A stretch of DNA of 64,000 bases from Powellomyces hirtus. Lineage: Eukaryota > Chytridiomycota > Chytridiomycetes > Spizellomycetales > Powellomycetaceae. The stretch is from NCBI GenBank assembly GCA_025526995.1, contig JAHLKG010000027.1:186001-250000 (forward strand). The letters are read 5' to 3'. The position numbers and the translations under genes are program-made. The notes under the pieces were generated by a model, which did not search any database, was not told the DNA's origin, and worked only from the letters and a program-made list of their open reading frames with translations. Of the stretch, positions 22,434-34,283 are shown piece by piece (the stretch's first letter is position 1; each line of letters starts with the position of its first letter).

Positions 22434-23672
22434 TCAACGGATTTCAACCCCGCTTGCAGTCACAACGACTTTGAACATCCCATCATCCCTGTTCAAAACG
22501 TGAGCGGGGACCTCTTGAGCCGCAGTAATGAGGACGCAAGCACCGTGTGCCACCTGAAGTAAGAAGCAAGCGGGTTCCTCATTGAACTCTGCGACATAGG
22601 TGACTGCAACCTTAGCCTCGTTATGTTTCTCGAGCCACTTGTCTTCAGTCTCCCAGTGTTCTTCTTCTTCGTACTCTTCAGAAGTCGTCCAGCCATCTCC
22701 ATCACCGCGGCGCTTGTGGACATTCTGCGACGCATAATGATCGATTCGTTTCTTTGCCGAAACCTTGGACCCCGACTCAAGCTCGTCCCCCACATTCTTC
22801 CACGTTTTGAACAAGGGCGTGGTGTATTCGAGCGCAGCAGCTGTTTGGGCCATTGGCGTGTCGCTGATGTTCTTTTTGCCCGTCCAGGTGCTGGATTGCT
22901 CGAAAGCTTTGACGCATTCGAGGCATTTACGGCGTTCGCCCAATTTACGTTGACGGGCAGAGAAACGGGTCCGGTGCTGAACCTCGCCGCAGTCGGCGCA
23001 TTCGAGGTAGTCATCTCCCAGACCGTGAGCAGGGAGGTCGTCCCAGTACATGTCGGCGTAATCCTCTTGGTTGGGGTCCAGTACAACAGTTGCGAAAGTT
23101 TCGATGAGGGCGGCCACGTCTGCATCGGCAACTTTCTCCTTGTCTGCCTCCTGGTCTTCAAGTGACGTTTTTGCGCTGCCATCCGTAGCATCTTTCTTCA
23201 CCTGGTCTGCGTTCTGGTCTTCGAGTGGCGCGTTAGCGCCTCCATCCAATTGAGTGACACTTTTCTCAGTGACCTGAGCACGACTCCAAGAGGTTGACTC
23301 CATCCAACTCCCCACCCCTTTCTCCCCCCACAACCTCTCACAAGTATCATACACAAGCCACCCATCAGCCTCAACCACCTCTCTCAACGCAGCGGGACAG
23401 ACCAATTTGACGTCTTTCGTCCATTCCTTCTTGATCTGGTCTAAACGGGACACAACGACATAGCTGACGGGCTTGGCTGTTCTGGCTTCGACATATTTGC
23501 GGAGATAGGGTGCGGGGGCGTGGACCCACACGGCTTGCGTCGTGGGGTCTTGGAACACGCTCATCAGGCCGTTTCCGACTTGGGGGTGAGCGGCTGTCCA
23601 AAAGTTTGTGATAGGCTCGAAACCCATGTTTTTATGGTAGGGGGAGTTGGAGGATGTACTTGCGGCCATCAT
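22434..23672 (-). CDS. Hypothetical protein with CxxC knuckle
   Basis: A 412-residue frame from the first ATG at 23670-23672 (MMAASTSSNSPYHKNMGFEP). Coding-like sequence continues upstream in frame without an ATG, so another 5' exon is possible. The N-terminal 130 residues look folded (QAVWVHAPAPYLRKYVEART, then KLVCPAALREVVEADGWLVY). An acidic linker holds two related segments, APLEDQNADQVKKD and TSLEDQEADKEKVA. A knuckle then reads CADCGEVQHRTRFSARQRKL followed by CLEC, that is CxxC-x21-CxxC. It loosely resembles the Stc1-type zinc domain that couples RNAi to heterochromatin in fission yeast, but the spacing is shorter and the resemblance is weak. The C-terminal 90 residues (KVAVTYVAEFNEEPACFLLQ) look like a beta-rich domain. 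I do not recognise the family. Confidence 0.65.
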   Translation of the reverse strand: MMAASTSSNSPYHKNMGFEPITNFWTAAHPQVGNGLMSVFQDPTTQAVWVHAPAPYLRKYVEARTAKPVSYVVVSRLDQIKKEWTKDVKLVCPAALREVVEADGWLVYDTCERLWGEKGVGSWMESTSWSRAQVTEKSVTQLDGGANAPLEDQNADQVKKDATDGSAKTSLEDQEADKEKVADADVAALIETFATVVLDPNQEDYADMYWDDLPAHGLGDDYLECADCGEVQHRTRFSARQRKLGERRKCLECVKAFEQSSTWTGKKNISDTPMAQTAAALEYTTPLFKTWKNVGDELESGSKVSAKKRIDHYASQNVHKRRGDGDGWTTSEEYEEEEHWETEDKWLEKHNEAKVAVTYVAEFNEEPACFLLQVAHGACVLITAAQEVPAHVLNRDDGMFKVVVTASGVEIR

Positions 23673-24265
23673 TTTATTAAATTCGAAGTTGTGATTTGGG
23701 TCTTTCAACTCGGGGTGCTGTCAAATTATAGCGGGGCTCAGTCTTGCTGACCAAAACGCAGAAGACAGCCACTGCTCAGCCTAAGGCCGGGATAAGAGTA
23801 AGGCAGCCTACCACATTCTGTCCCTTTCAAATAGTTCACGGGTATGGGACCTTTGCTGATGGAACGTTTGGTGTGAGAACAAGCTGAGCTTGTGGTTCGG
23901 CTGGTTTTGTCTGAGAGGAATTTTGACAGACAGAGTTAGTGACAGGTTGTGAATGTGCTTACCGCCATCCCGGGAACGGGGAGACGCGTTCCCGACAATT
24001 CCCACTGACAGCTGTCAATTCCCATCATTCCCGGAATTGGGAGACTTACGTCGTTTAGAGACGTCTTCAATGTATCGTGCATGAGCGACGGGCCGAGAAA
24101 TGAATGGAAAGTAACATCCTAGATCTATTTTAGTTCTGCGTTTGACGCTCGGCTATCTGCGAAACGGGCATGCAGAAAATATATGTAAGAAGTGACAGAA
24201 AGGCTTGGCCTGTCCATTTGCAAGCTATCTGAAAGAATGGGTCGTCTGCATCTATGTCGTCTCTA
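23673..24265. other. Intergenic with clustered TTCCC/GGGAA motifs
   Basis: No gene is supported. Between 23965 and 24045 the sequence has five copies of TTCCC or GGGAA, including the palindromes TCCCGGGA (23968-23975) and TGACAGCTGTCA (24006-24017), the latter flanked on both sides by AATTCCCA-type sequence. It lies upstream of the cysteine-knuckle gene and may be a regulatory cluster. Confidence 0.35.
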
Positions 24266-27200
24266 TCACACGGCTTCCAAAGCCTGCAAGCAAATAAACG
24301 ATAGCTCCGTAAGTGAATCGCTGCCTTCCGGTTGCTTGATGTTGCGGATGGCACGGATCAGTTGGGAGCGGGTTTGCAAAATCTGAACAGGAAGCCACGC
24401 AGAATGGCAGTTTAGGTCCTATCCAATGTGTACAAGAAAAACACAGCAATACCTTCTCCTTCATGCTTTCGCGTTCTAGAAGCTGCAGTAATATTTTCAG
24501 CGCGTATTTCTTGACGCCCAAGTACTTGTCCCGTGGTACAGAATTAGCCGTGGTATAGACCTAAAGCATTTGAAGGCGCGAGCAAGTAAGCAAACCGCAC
24601 CATTGAGATCAAAGACCGATACGCCAACATAAGTACAAAACCCAGTTCATACCTCCATTTTGCCGAGTTGCAATATCAGCAACTGTATCAGCTCTTGCAA
24701 TTTCGCTGCATCGAGAGCCGGGCAGTAACTGATCGATAATTCAATCTATAACAAATCGTGAGTTAGAACGTATTGAGAACACATAGATGCTTTCGCGACA
24801 TACCAGCGCGAGACAGTATCCGGCATTTTCTGGCGGCGCAGAACGCAGATGACTCAAAAGTGGGGTCATCCAATTCGTAGAAATCCGCAACTTCAGAGCT
24901 ATGGCTAACACATCAGAACCAGACACAATGTTGCGTAAGTTAATCGCATCCCCTAGTACCTTGAATTATTAGCGCAAGTTCTGGGTCCGTAGACTGGATG
25001 ATATACATCAAGAGCCGGATCTGAAGAAGAATGGCCTATTATTAGCGTTGGACATCAAGCGTTTTAACAGATAATGCGCCCGTACAGTGTTCTTCACTAC
25101 CAGGGTGGTGACGCCTTCTTGGACGAGGGTACAAGAATAAGAACTTTTGCTGATCCAGAAACCAAGAGTCGAGCTTGCCGTCAAGTTCCTTACCGTTTTC
25201 TTCATCCACTACCAGATTATTCTCTAGGCATGTCTGAAGCTTGGGATGCGTCGCAACATATATCCAGCGCGCTCTGAGAAGGTATCGAAAGGTCAATTAA
25301 CATCCATTTTGTTATAGGGCAGTCGCAAGCTGTTTAACAGCAGGATCATCTTACCTGCTATCCCCACCGTTCCTCGCCGGTTTCGGTGCCGTCGACTGAT
25401 TACCCAGGGCTCGCAGACACCGACTTCGCACCTCTGCTTCGACGCTCAGGTTTCCAGCAACGTCGATAAGCGTTGACAGCAGCTCCAGAGGGAGTTCGGA
25501 TTTGTACCTGCTGAGCAATCCATTTGTCGCCAACAGGTTCAAAAGCCCTTGCGCATTTGACGTGGAATTTTCTCGCAATATTTGGTGAGCAGATTGCAGC
25601 TGCTGTTTTATCGTGTCGTCCTGTTTGTGCTGAGTACTGCCGTTGGTGACCGAGACCATTCCATTTGATGTGAGCCGAGGTTCATTTTCGGATGCAGATT
25701 GTGTCTGCAAAGTCTGGCCCCTTATTGGTGGCAGAACAGTCGCTCCAGTTTGCAAAGCATCGCCGGCGTCAATATTTGAGGATCGCGGTATCGAGACAAC
25801 ATCATCAGATATAGTCTTAGCATCCAAGTTGAACAGAGGCAACGCCGTGGTTGCGGCTGGCATGGCGGACGATACTTTCATGCCGGGAGTAGGGCTGCTC
25901 TCTTCCGGATTTCGAGATGGTCGAGCGGGACTGCCCAATAAATCTCGGATTGATGGACTATGCTTCGTTTTAGAAGGGGTTGTGGGAAGGACCTGCTTAT
26001 CTTTGATATACCAGCAGGCTTTATGATCACCTATCCGCTTTTCTTTGACAGTAATCTCCCGAACCTTGGTCTCGATCGCAGTTTTTGGTATATCGGTAAA
26101 GATAACTTTGAGCTCATCGACCAGCTTTGCTAGGGAAGTGGATTTCCCCTCGATGGCCACAATGAGTTCAGGGAGGCGATCCTCCGGAAACGAGATCTTC
26201 TTCGTGCTCGGGTGCTTTTTCGATGCGTCCTTGGAAGATAGCGTATTGGAGCCGTCAAAGAGGAGATCGCTCTGGAGCGGATTAATACCAGCAGTTGTCA
26301 GGCCAAACAATGGCTGCGCACGATACTGAGAAAGCGGGTGAGCGGTGCTATCCTGGTCATACACGCTGACAAAGAAGGGTCCCTGGATATCAGGTGCAAG
26401 GGGTGCAAGAACGCCCCACTTTGGTAGATCTTTGACGCGTTTTCCGTGGAGTGCTGCTGGTTGCGGCACTACATTGCATCGCTGATCATCTTTGCCGTCT
26501 TCCGTCATTCCCTCGTCTTCTGAAAGATAGCCGTGAGGTACCAGCCAGCTGTTTTCCTCATCGTCGCCATCCACTTCTTCATTCTCCTCCTCCTCGTCAT
26601 CATTCTCACTCATCAGTTCCTCTCCAGGCTCGTCTTCCTCCCATTCCGCTTCACTGTCATACTCATAGTCAAACACGGTAGTATCTTGCGCGAACGGACG
26701 TCGGCCGTTGATAAGTTTACTCCTCTTGGACCATGTTCCCCAATATGCAGGACGCAGATTTTCGCGAAATTGTAAGAGCTTCCACTTCAATCGTCGAGCG
26801 CTCGGTACAGTTTCGCTGGATGAAGCGTCCGCGTTTGGTGGAGCAGATTCGCTGCTTGAGATTGGTGCGTATTGTTTCACCGCCTCTCGCCGGAACGATA
26901 GCTTATCCAATTCAACGTCGCCTTCTTGGAAGAGTTTGTCTGCGAAGTCTGCAGGAAGTTCCCGCCAAAAAGCGTTATGGGGCGCAATTTTGACATTTCC
27001 TTTGGTATGAAATGGTGGGAAGTGTTCCCAAAATGTTTGCGTTTCGGCGACAATGGCAACTGGTGCCTCGATTTTGGGTTCCTCCTTTTTGACGCGAGAA
27101 AAGAACCCGGTGAACAAGGATTTCTGCTTGTTCTTTGCAGCTTCTTCCGCGTCTTTGACTGCCTTCCGTTCAGCTTCACGTTTATCTTTTTCGGCCCTCT

Positions 27201-28555
27201 TTTCCGCATCCTTCTTCTCCTTTTCGGCTTTACGTTCGGCGATCTTTAGTTCTTTTTCGGCTTTCTCAGCGGCCTTTTCCGCGGCCTTTTCTGCTGCCTT
27301 CCTCTCCTTCTCTTTCTGCTTCATTTCCTTCTCTCTATCCTTCATTTCCTTTTCTTTTGTCTTGGAGTCGTCAACTGGCTTTGTCGTCGTCTTTGAAGTG
27401 CTCTCAACGCTTGTTGGAAAGAGTCTCGCTTGCTCTTCTTTCGAAAGGTCACCGAGTAACTCTTTCAGTCTCTCACACGCGATTATGCGTTTGTCACGCC
27501 GTTGCTGGAGCTTCTCTTGCATATCTGGAGGGAACAGCGACAGATCATTCACCTCCCACCGCCATACTGCCAAGTTCGGGGCAAGGGTCCCATCTCGCTC
27601 GAGACCATAATTCCGCCGGACAGCAATCCGATTGATTGCTGAAGAGATGACTTCGGCAGATACAAACTCTACGTCTGGCAAATCATCGCTATCAGCAAAG
27701 CTTGTAGGACAGAATGCTTCTTTGAGATACTCGGCCAAAGCCGGAAGGTCAAGTGAGCTCTCTTCGATATACTTTGCGACCAGTCCATGGAAGATCGGAG
27801 GCATCTCTGTAAGTACCGCCGGCTTTGTCTTTGACGCGAAATCGAAGAAGGCTGCCAGGTCTGTAACAGTGGAGGGCAGCCGTTCGAAGTTCAGCTTCTT
27901 CTCCTGGAACGTGACTTTTCCTCGTTTCAAATCTACGGGAAACGATGGTTTGATCTGCTTATTAGATGTCACTTTTTTGGTGGCCTCAGGAGGATTGTCG
28001 GTCTTCTGCTTCTTTCTGGCTGAACGTCGTTTTGCGGCCTCCGCATCCGGGTCAGCCGTCTCTGATATCTTCGAGTTTGATTTGCTGCCAGATGTTGGCT
28101 CGCCATTTGCAGAAGTAACGTCATTGGGAGATTTCCGCTTTTTGGGCGTCTTCACGGGAGTAGAAGCATTTGTGTCATTCTCTCCTAGTTCTGCCGCAAC
28201 TAACTTTCCGGAAATAAAGGTATGTGGCTCAACACTCACAGAACCTAATGCGATAAAAAAACATCGTTCAATTACGATAGCCTGATAAAGGTCAAAATCT
28301 TACACATATGAGCATTTACGTGAGCTCCCGGCATTCTCTATATGATTGTAGTGCTTAAAATTGCGGTTTGAAAAGCGTGGGAATTCTTGCTTCAAACCTA
28401 CCTGGCGAGGAGTTGGCCTCTTTTTTCGGGAAAAAGTTCAGGATATTCGATCTTGGAGTTGACGGAGAAGACGATACTGACGAGTTGGCCGGTTTTCCGC
28501 TGTCCTTTTTCTTGCGTGCGCTCAGTGAACCTTTGGCGGTCTTCTCAGGGCCCAT
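24266..28555 (-). CDS. CAF-1 large subunit (p150/Cac1) with helical C-terminal extension
   Basis: Histone H3-H4 chaperone subunit that deposits nucleosomes behind the replication fork. Nine exons (28402-28555, 25355-28244, 25194-25273, 25086-25117, 24960-25020, 24804-24904, 24653-24745, 24453-24560, 24266-24382) give a clean frame of 1211 residues. The start is ATG 28553-28555. A PCNA-binding-like box, SNILNFFPKK, lies near residue 45. A long Lys/Glu/Ala-rich coiled coil follows (around 27070-27330), then FWEHFPPFHTKGNVKIAPHN. Next are KLLQFRENLRPAYWGTWSKR and TTVFDYEYDSEAEWEEDEPG with the acidic histone-binding region. A winged-helix segment is visible around 26000-26160 (LPELIVAIEGKSTSLAKLVD). 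Beyond it the same exon runs into leucine-rich helices (LLNLLATNGLLSRYKSELPL) that continue across the seven downstream exons to the stop. I know of no such tail in p150. Confidence 0.88.
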
Positions 28556-29798
28556 TCTTCCAGCAATGATCTTATACCCGGTGTCTGATCGCGCAACGAT
28601 TGTCGACAAGCTCAGATTGTATCTTCCAGGTGCTTCCACTACAACAGCACGGACGATTCATAAACCTCACTGTTTGAACCGTCTAACGTTCTTTCTGTTC
28701 GAATGCAGTTGTTCGGGCAACTCGAGGCCGCGTTTGTCTTTGTCCGAACTGTGACGCGCGCCGTCAATACCATATTAACTGGAATTTACAAGACTATCAC
28801 GACGTAACTTGAAAACCCTTCAAGATATACCTGTTCTTGAGTTTACTTGGAGCTGCTGCTCACTTACAATATCTGTTTCAGTTAGGATAAGGCCAAATGT
28901 GAAAATGCTGCGAGGCAACAGCTGGGTAGCAGGATTCGATGCTAGATGGGTTTGTATCTGTTAGGATGATACGCATAGACGCTATCATAGATGCATGATT
29001 GCTGTTTCCGAAACCAGGAATACTGATGAACGGAGTTCTGAGCTAACTGTGGTGTTTGCATTCCTGCTGCATCTATGGCAGATCTCTCATGCACTTTGCG
29101 CCTGATATCATAGTAACAAGGTTCCCCAAACTTTCGTGCTTTGTACGTAGTTGCAATCCGTAGCCATACGCGATTTCTTCTGAATCATCGCAAGAGAGCT
29201 CGCGGCACATTCATGTTGCTGACCGCCTATAGTAATCAATGGGCCGGCAAGGATAAGCTGGCAACGATCAGTTGCTTTGAGGCCTTGCTCAGCATCCCTA
29301 TTCGCATGGTAGTATTGTCGGGTACCGAGGCCAGTAGCATCGCATCTTCCGTTGCAATAGCCTCGCCGTCCGCATGCAATATGAAACCTAGTGAGCTGAC
29401 GGCTTCATCCAAGACTTGTTCTCATCTTGTTGATCATGTCTCAAAAGAGAACTTGTGAGACCTCGCCTTGCATTCCAGGATTGCCAAAACGGGACTGACG
29501 GCTACCTCTGCGGTGACTTCGACGGTTGCGCGTTGTGGCGCCAGCCAGCCCCGCTTTTGACCTCCTCCTCCTCCGCATTCAGTACCTTTTGAGCGCTTCA
29601 GGCGTCAACGAAACTCATTGTACCCGTTTCCACCCGACCGTATACCCCTCTTCGGACCTCGTTTCCTTCCAAAAGTCCCGGTCTCGGCATGAACTTTGCG
29701 TTCTTCGCGTGTATATAGAGTCTATTATCTTTCATCCCTAACCCAATTGCTACCCTTTCAAAGATATTCGCAGTGCATAGCTATACAATATCGAACGT
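28556..29798. other. Intergenic region between CAF-1 and 5-phosphatase genes
   Basis: About 1.2 kb between divergent genes. No intact gene is supported. The - strand between about 29236 and 29560 carries a protein-like frame broken by two stops, described separately. The rest presumably contains both promoters. Confidence 0.4.
29236..29560 (-). pseudogene. Possible broken CIDE-N-like frame
   Basis: On the - strand one frame reads WLAPQRATVEVTAEVAVSPV and LECKARSHKFSFET, then two stops 12 bases apart, then EQVLDEAVSSLGFILHADGE and ATEDAMLLASVPDNTTMRI before a final stop at 29236-29238. The second part resembles the CIDE-N fold (DG-x2-V-x2-ED ... LPDNT) of DFF40/CIDE proteins. No splice pair that removes both stops was found, so it may be a degenerate gene, an exon of a gene whose other parts I missed, or chance. 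The 58-residue second piece is shorter than usual ORF cut-offs. Confidence 0.25.
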
Positions 29799-32700
29799 AT
29801 GAACCCTCCTAGTGGTCAGAGGGAGTCACCCGCACAGTCCGCGCGGCCTAAAAGTCCACCTTTACCGCCGCAACGGATATGGCCTTCAGACGGTATTCAA
29901 GAGCAGAATGCACCAGCAGAGTATGCGCCTCCGGTTTCTTCCACGAATCCATTCCTAGCGGGAGCTGCCCGAGAGGCTGCCCTTGCCGGGCACGTCCGCA
30001 CTCCCAACACCGCAGTCAACATCCCGCGTGCTCCATCTCCGCAGGCGCCCGCCGATGAATGGTATTTGGCGTCACCGTTCCAGAGTCGCTCACCCGCGAA
30101 AACAGTCAGCCCATTTTTGTCGCCGGATCATAATAACCCGACAGGCGGGCCTCGACCCACAACGCCAGTTCAAGTCCCATTACCGTATGATCCGTTCGCC
30201 GACCAGACTGCAAAGTCAGCCAACGGCACATCCTGGGATAATACATCGATGATGGGCAAAAGATCCCTTTCACCGTACAAAGGAGGATCGAGTGAACTGG
30301 ATAGTGGAGTCGGAATCGGGTTCCCTCCCCCCGCGGGGGCGCGTCGCGCGACGATCGCAGACCTGGCTGGGCTAGCCACCTTCAATGCCAATCTAGCTCC
30401 TCTGAGCAAGGATGGTAAATCAGCCAGTTACAGCCTGTCTAGCGTCAATTCCATTGATGCAAGTGTGGAAGGCAAAACGACCAACGGAGTCAAAGAACTG
30501 GCGCGGGTATACGAAGGAGGTGGTGCCACAGCTGCTCCTCCAATCTTGAACCCGGTCCAAAGCAGCAACTCGTTTGCAAACTGGGTCACATTCGATCAGG
30601 ACGGTCAACCAAACTCGCAAATTAGTCCCGCGACAGTAAAACCATCCGGAGCAGCAGATGCGAAATTGTCCCCTGGCTTCCCACCAAGTTTACCTTCCAG
30701 AATGATACCCACTCTGACCAACATCCAGTCGGCTGTGGAGCTTGGGGCTGACAACTCGTCATACACTTCTCCTGCGCCCTTGAATTTGCCAAGCAAATCT
30801 CCGCTGGGATACTCTTTGTCTGCAGGCGCACTGCCACTTCCCCCAACTGCACATCGCCCTCTGCCTAGAAGAACACAGCTATCTGGGGTTCCTATCACCG
30901 CGAATGACATGTCTTCGGGCAGCTTGATTAACCTGTCGCATCCGAGGATCAGTATACCCTCCACCGGAAGTCTGGACAATCTCAGCACTCGGCGCACGAG
31001 CACGGCTTCCGACCCATTCGGTGATGAACACGACATCACCAATTCCAACTCTGGCAGCGATGCAGAAGATTCGGATTCAAGTGCTGACAACGGAAATTCT
31101 CATTTCGCTTCCAGAAAAGCCCTCCAACCCCATTCCTCCCCGTCAAGACCTACTTCTGCTGGGGCGAAATCAGGCTCGGTACATTCACTCGCCAAATCCT
31201 TCACTGCCTCCGACATCCTCAGCAATAAGCCGCCACTGCCCGGACGATTGGTCAAACCATCCCATCCACCCCCACCAATACCAACCACTCCGAGCACCGC
31301 TTCTTTTGCAAATATCATCAAAGAGGATTCTGCACTTTCACCGTGGAGACATGCAGAGCCCTCGTCCATGCCGTCATCGCCTCGAGGTTCTCAAGGTGAC
31401 ATTAGTCGATCAAGTCCAGCAAGCAGCCCGCATCGACCGCCGCTCCCGCCACGCCCAATATCGCCAATGCTACGCACGGCTAACGCGGCAAAGCAGGTCT
31501 CCCCACCACATCCCGAATCGGCTGGTCGGGATGCGCCGCCATCAATTCCTGCCCGACCAGTAGCGCGTGCCGTTGAGGAAGCTCTGTTGGAGTACGCTCA
31601 ATCCACAGCCCAGTTGTCCCTCACAAACCTGCATGAACCAGCAGGTGCCGAAGACAGATTTGCGGGACTTCGGCGAGAAAAGCTGTACTCGCCCGACAAT
31701 GTCAGCACAAACCGAAGATTGCCCGTGGCCGAGGGCCTACCCAACTCAGACCTCTACTTGAAACACTCGACCAAGTGCTTTGCTGTATCTGGCTTCTACA
31801 CTTGCACAGGAGGAGAGAAGATACGGGTCTGGTACATCCCCAGCGGTGAGAACATCAAAACGGTGTCAGTGGGAGAATCGAAGATCTACGCCATGGCCTT
31901 TGTTCCGACCCATTACATGGAAGATGAAGGACGGTATCTTTGGGTATCACTCGACAAAGGGGAGATCATTGAAGTCGACATTACCACGGGCGAGATCGTA
32001 GACCGCAAAACGGTGCATTCTGGCACGGTGACGCACATCATGCGGCATCACGGTCACATGTGGACTGTGGATGACAATGGTGGGTTAAAGATCTGGGCAC
32101 AGGATTCGACACGGAAACGCGTCACTCTGCAACAGCGGCCACGAGCCGTCAGGGTGGGAGTCAAACAGAATGTAGCATTTGTAGTCAACTGCTACCTGTG
32201 GTCCGCTGCCGGAAAGGTCATTGAGGTGTACCGACCGGTCGAGGAAGGTGCTCCCTGCATTCAACAGCGCTTTGACTTGACTATAACAGTGGGAATTGGA
32301 AATGTTGCTGGTTTCGCGTCCACCCGGAAAGGCGATACCGTCTTTTCGGGGCACGACGACGGCAAGATTCTGGTGTGGGACGCCACCACACTCGCTAAAA
32401 AGCGGATCGTGAACGCGGGAATGTATCCGGTTACTGCGCTGCTAGGACTGGGCGACAAGTACCTGTGGGCGGGCCACTCCACGGGCAAAATCCACATTTA
32501 CGACGTGGAACACATTGACGGCGATTGGAGCGCGCTGAAAGAGTTTCAGGCCTATCATTCCGCCAGCGTGGATGAGCTGGTCATGGACGAGCGGTCCGTG
32601 TTCCTGTCCGGCCGACTTCAGGTCGCCAGTCTTTCGCACAATGGTCAGATCCGCATTTGGGACGGGTTTCTCTCCCGCGACTGGCTCGAAAACCAGCTTC

Positions 32701-34283
32701 GATTACGCGAGCACGAATGCTGCACGTACCGGGATCTCAAACTGCTGATCTGCAGCTGGAACCTCGACGCGAGCAAACCGGCTGAACTGGAAGAAAGCCG
32801 ACAACCGGAAAACGTCGGGTTCCTCAAACGATGGCTCTCGGCGGAAGACCAACCCGATATCATCGTGGTTGGATTCCAGGAGCTGGTGGACCTGGAATCG
32901 AAAAAAGTCACGGCCAAGCAGTTGCTGAAGGGAACCAAAAAGTCGCAGCAGAGTCATCTCGATCATCGGTTCAAGCTCTGGCGGGAAGCGTTGATCAAAG
33001 CTGTCAAGGATGCGCAACCCAAACTTGCGTACCGGCTGTTGGAATGTAGACAGTTGGTTGGGTTGTTCCAGTGCGTGTTCATCAAGGAGTCGGAAGGCGC
33101 GAGGTTGAAAGACGTGGCGGTAGACATGGTGAAGACAGGGTTGAAGGGATACCACGGGAACAAGGTGGGCTAGCCAGAAGCGGTTGCATAATGCTGAGAG
33201 CAAACAACCCATTGATGGATATGTTTAGGGAGGAATTGCAACGCGGTTTGTCTTGGATGACAGCTCGTTCTGCTTTGTAAATTGCCACCTTGCGGCGCAC
33301 CAGAACCAGATCTCGGCGCGAAACAACGATGTGGCAACCATCCTGAAAGACGCGCATTTCCCACCTAGACCGGCTTACGAAGGGATATTCATTGGAGGAG
33401 GGGATGGGTCGATGGTTCTGGTGAGTGGAATACGACAGCGAGGGGTTACGAGCTCCCACGGCTCCTATTGATGCGTTTATGTTTTCTCTCAATGATTGAC
33501 AGGATCATGAAAACGTGTTTTGGTCTGGAGATTTGAACTACCGCATTGACATGGCTCGAGAACGCGTCATAGAGCTCGTTGCGCAGCAAGATTGGGCGAC
33601 TCTCCAGGTTTGTGCCTTCTCAAACTTGTTTTCCTGTTTGCAGCAACAACAAAAAGATGACTCAAGTGTATCTCTGTTTCGATTCTGTCAGGAGCATGAC
33701 CAGCTTCTCCATCAAATGATGATCAATCCCTCCTTTGGTCTGCGCGGGTTTGTGGAACGCCCTCTGGATTTCGCGCCCACGTTCAAGTACGATGTCGGCA
33801 CGGATCGATACGATAGCAGCGAAAAGAGGCGCGTTCCCAGTTGGTGCGATCGGGTATGGACCTCCTTCCCAGTAGCCGCTCTCAGTTTATCCTCTAGCTA
33901 GCCTAACGTTTCTTTCCTCCTTCTTCTGTCTCTTTCAGGTTCTGTACTGCAGCCACCACGTTGTCCAAACTTCATACGTCCGCTACGAAACCTGCCTCTC
34001 GGACCACCGCCCCATCTCCGCGACCTTCACCGCCCGCGTCAAATCGGTCAACGCGACCCTCTTCCGCCCCGTCAAGCAGGACGTTGAAAACCGCCTGCAG
34101 GGCTACCTCGCCCAGGAGATCGAGGCGCAGAAAGTTTCCTGGCTCGTGGGACGAAGTTGTTGTAACGAGGAGGACGCGAGACGGGTCTTGAGTGAATGTC
34201 AGGGGGACCTGAGAGTCGCGAGGGATAGGCTGGGCGAGAATGGGGGTTTGTTTCAGCAGGCGGATGCGACGCATGTGGTATGA
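29799..34283 (+). CDS. WD40-type inositol polyphosphate 5-phosphatase
   Basis: Hydrolyses the 5-phosphate of phosphoinositides such as PI(4,5)P2, or of inositol phosphates. Five exons (29799-33164, 33229-33420, 33503-33607, 33692-33853, 33939-34283) give 1389 residues in a clean frame. The first 600 or so are disordered, rich in Pro and Ser, with SH3-ligand-like PPLPPR segments. A WD40-like beta-propeller follows (GEKIRVWYIPSGENIKTVSV, GHDDGKILVWDATTL, HNGQIRIWDGFL). The catalytic domain starts at LICSWNLDA and PDIIVVGFQELVDLES. It shows CHLAAHQNQISARNND, WSGDLNYRI, then VPSWCDRVLY and SDHRPISATF, which are the metal and phosphate motifs of the 5-phosphatase family. The tail LGENGGLFQQADATHVV follows a short helical, possibly UBA-like segment. 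The WD40 plus 5-phosphatase layout is known from filamentous fungi and plant 5PTase12-14. It diverges from CAF-1. Confidence 0.93.

Noticed and set aside
29141..29458. A 105-codon + frame in the gap before the 5-phosphatase
   Set aside because: The sequence does not look protein-like. The - strand frame at the same place looks better.
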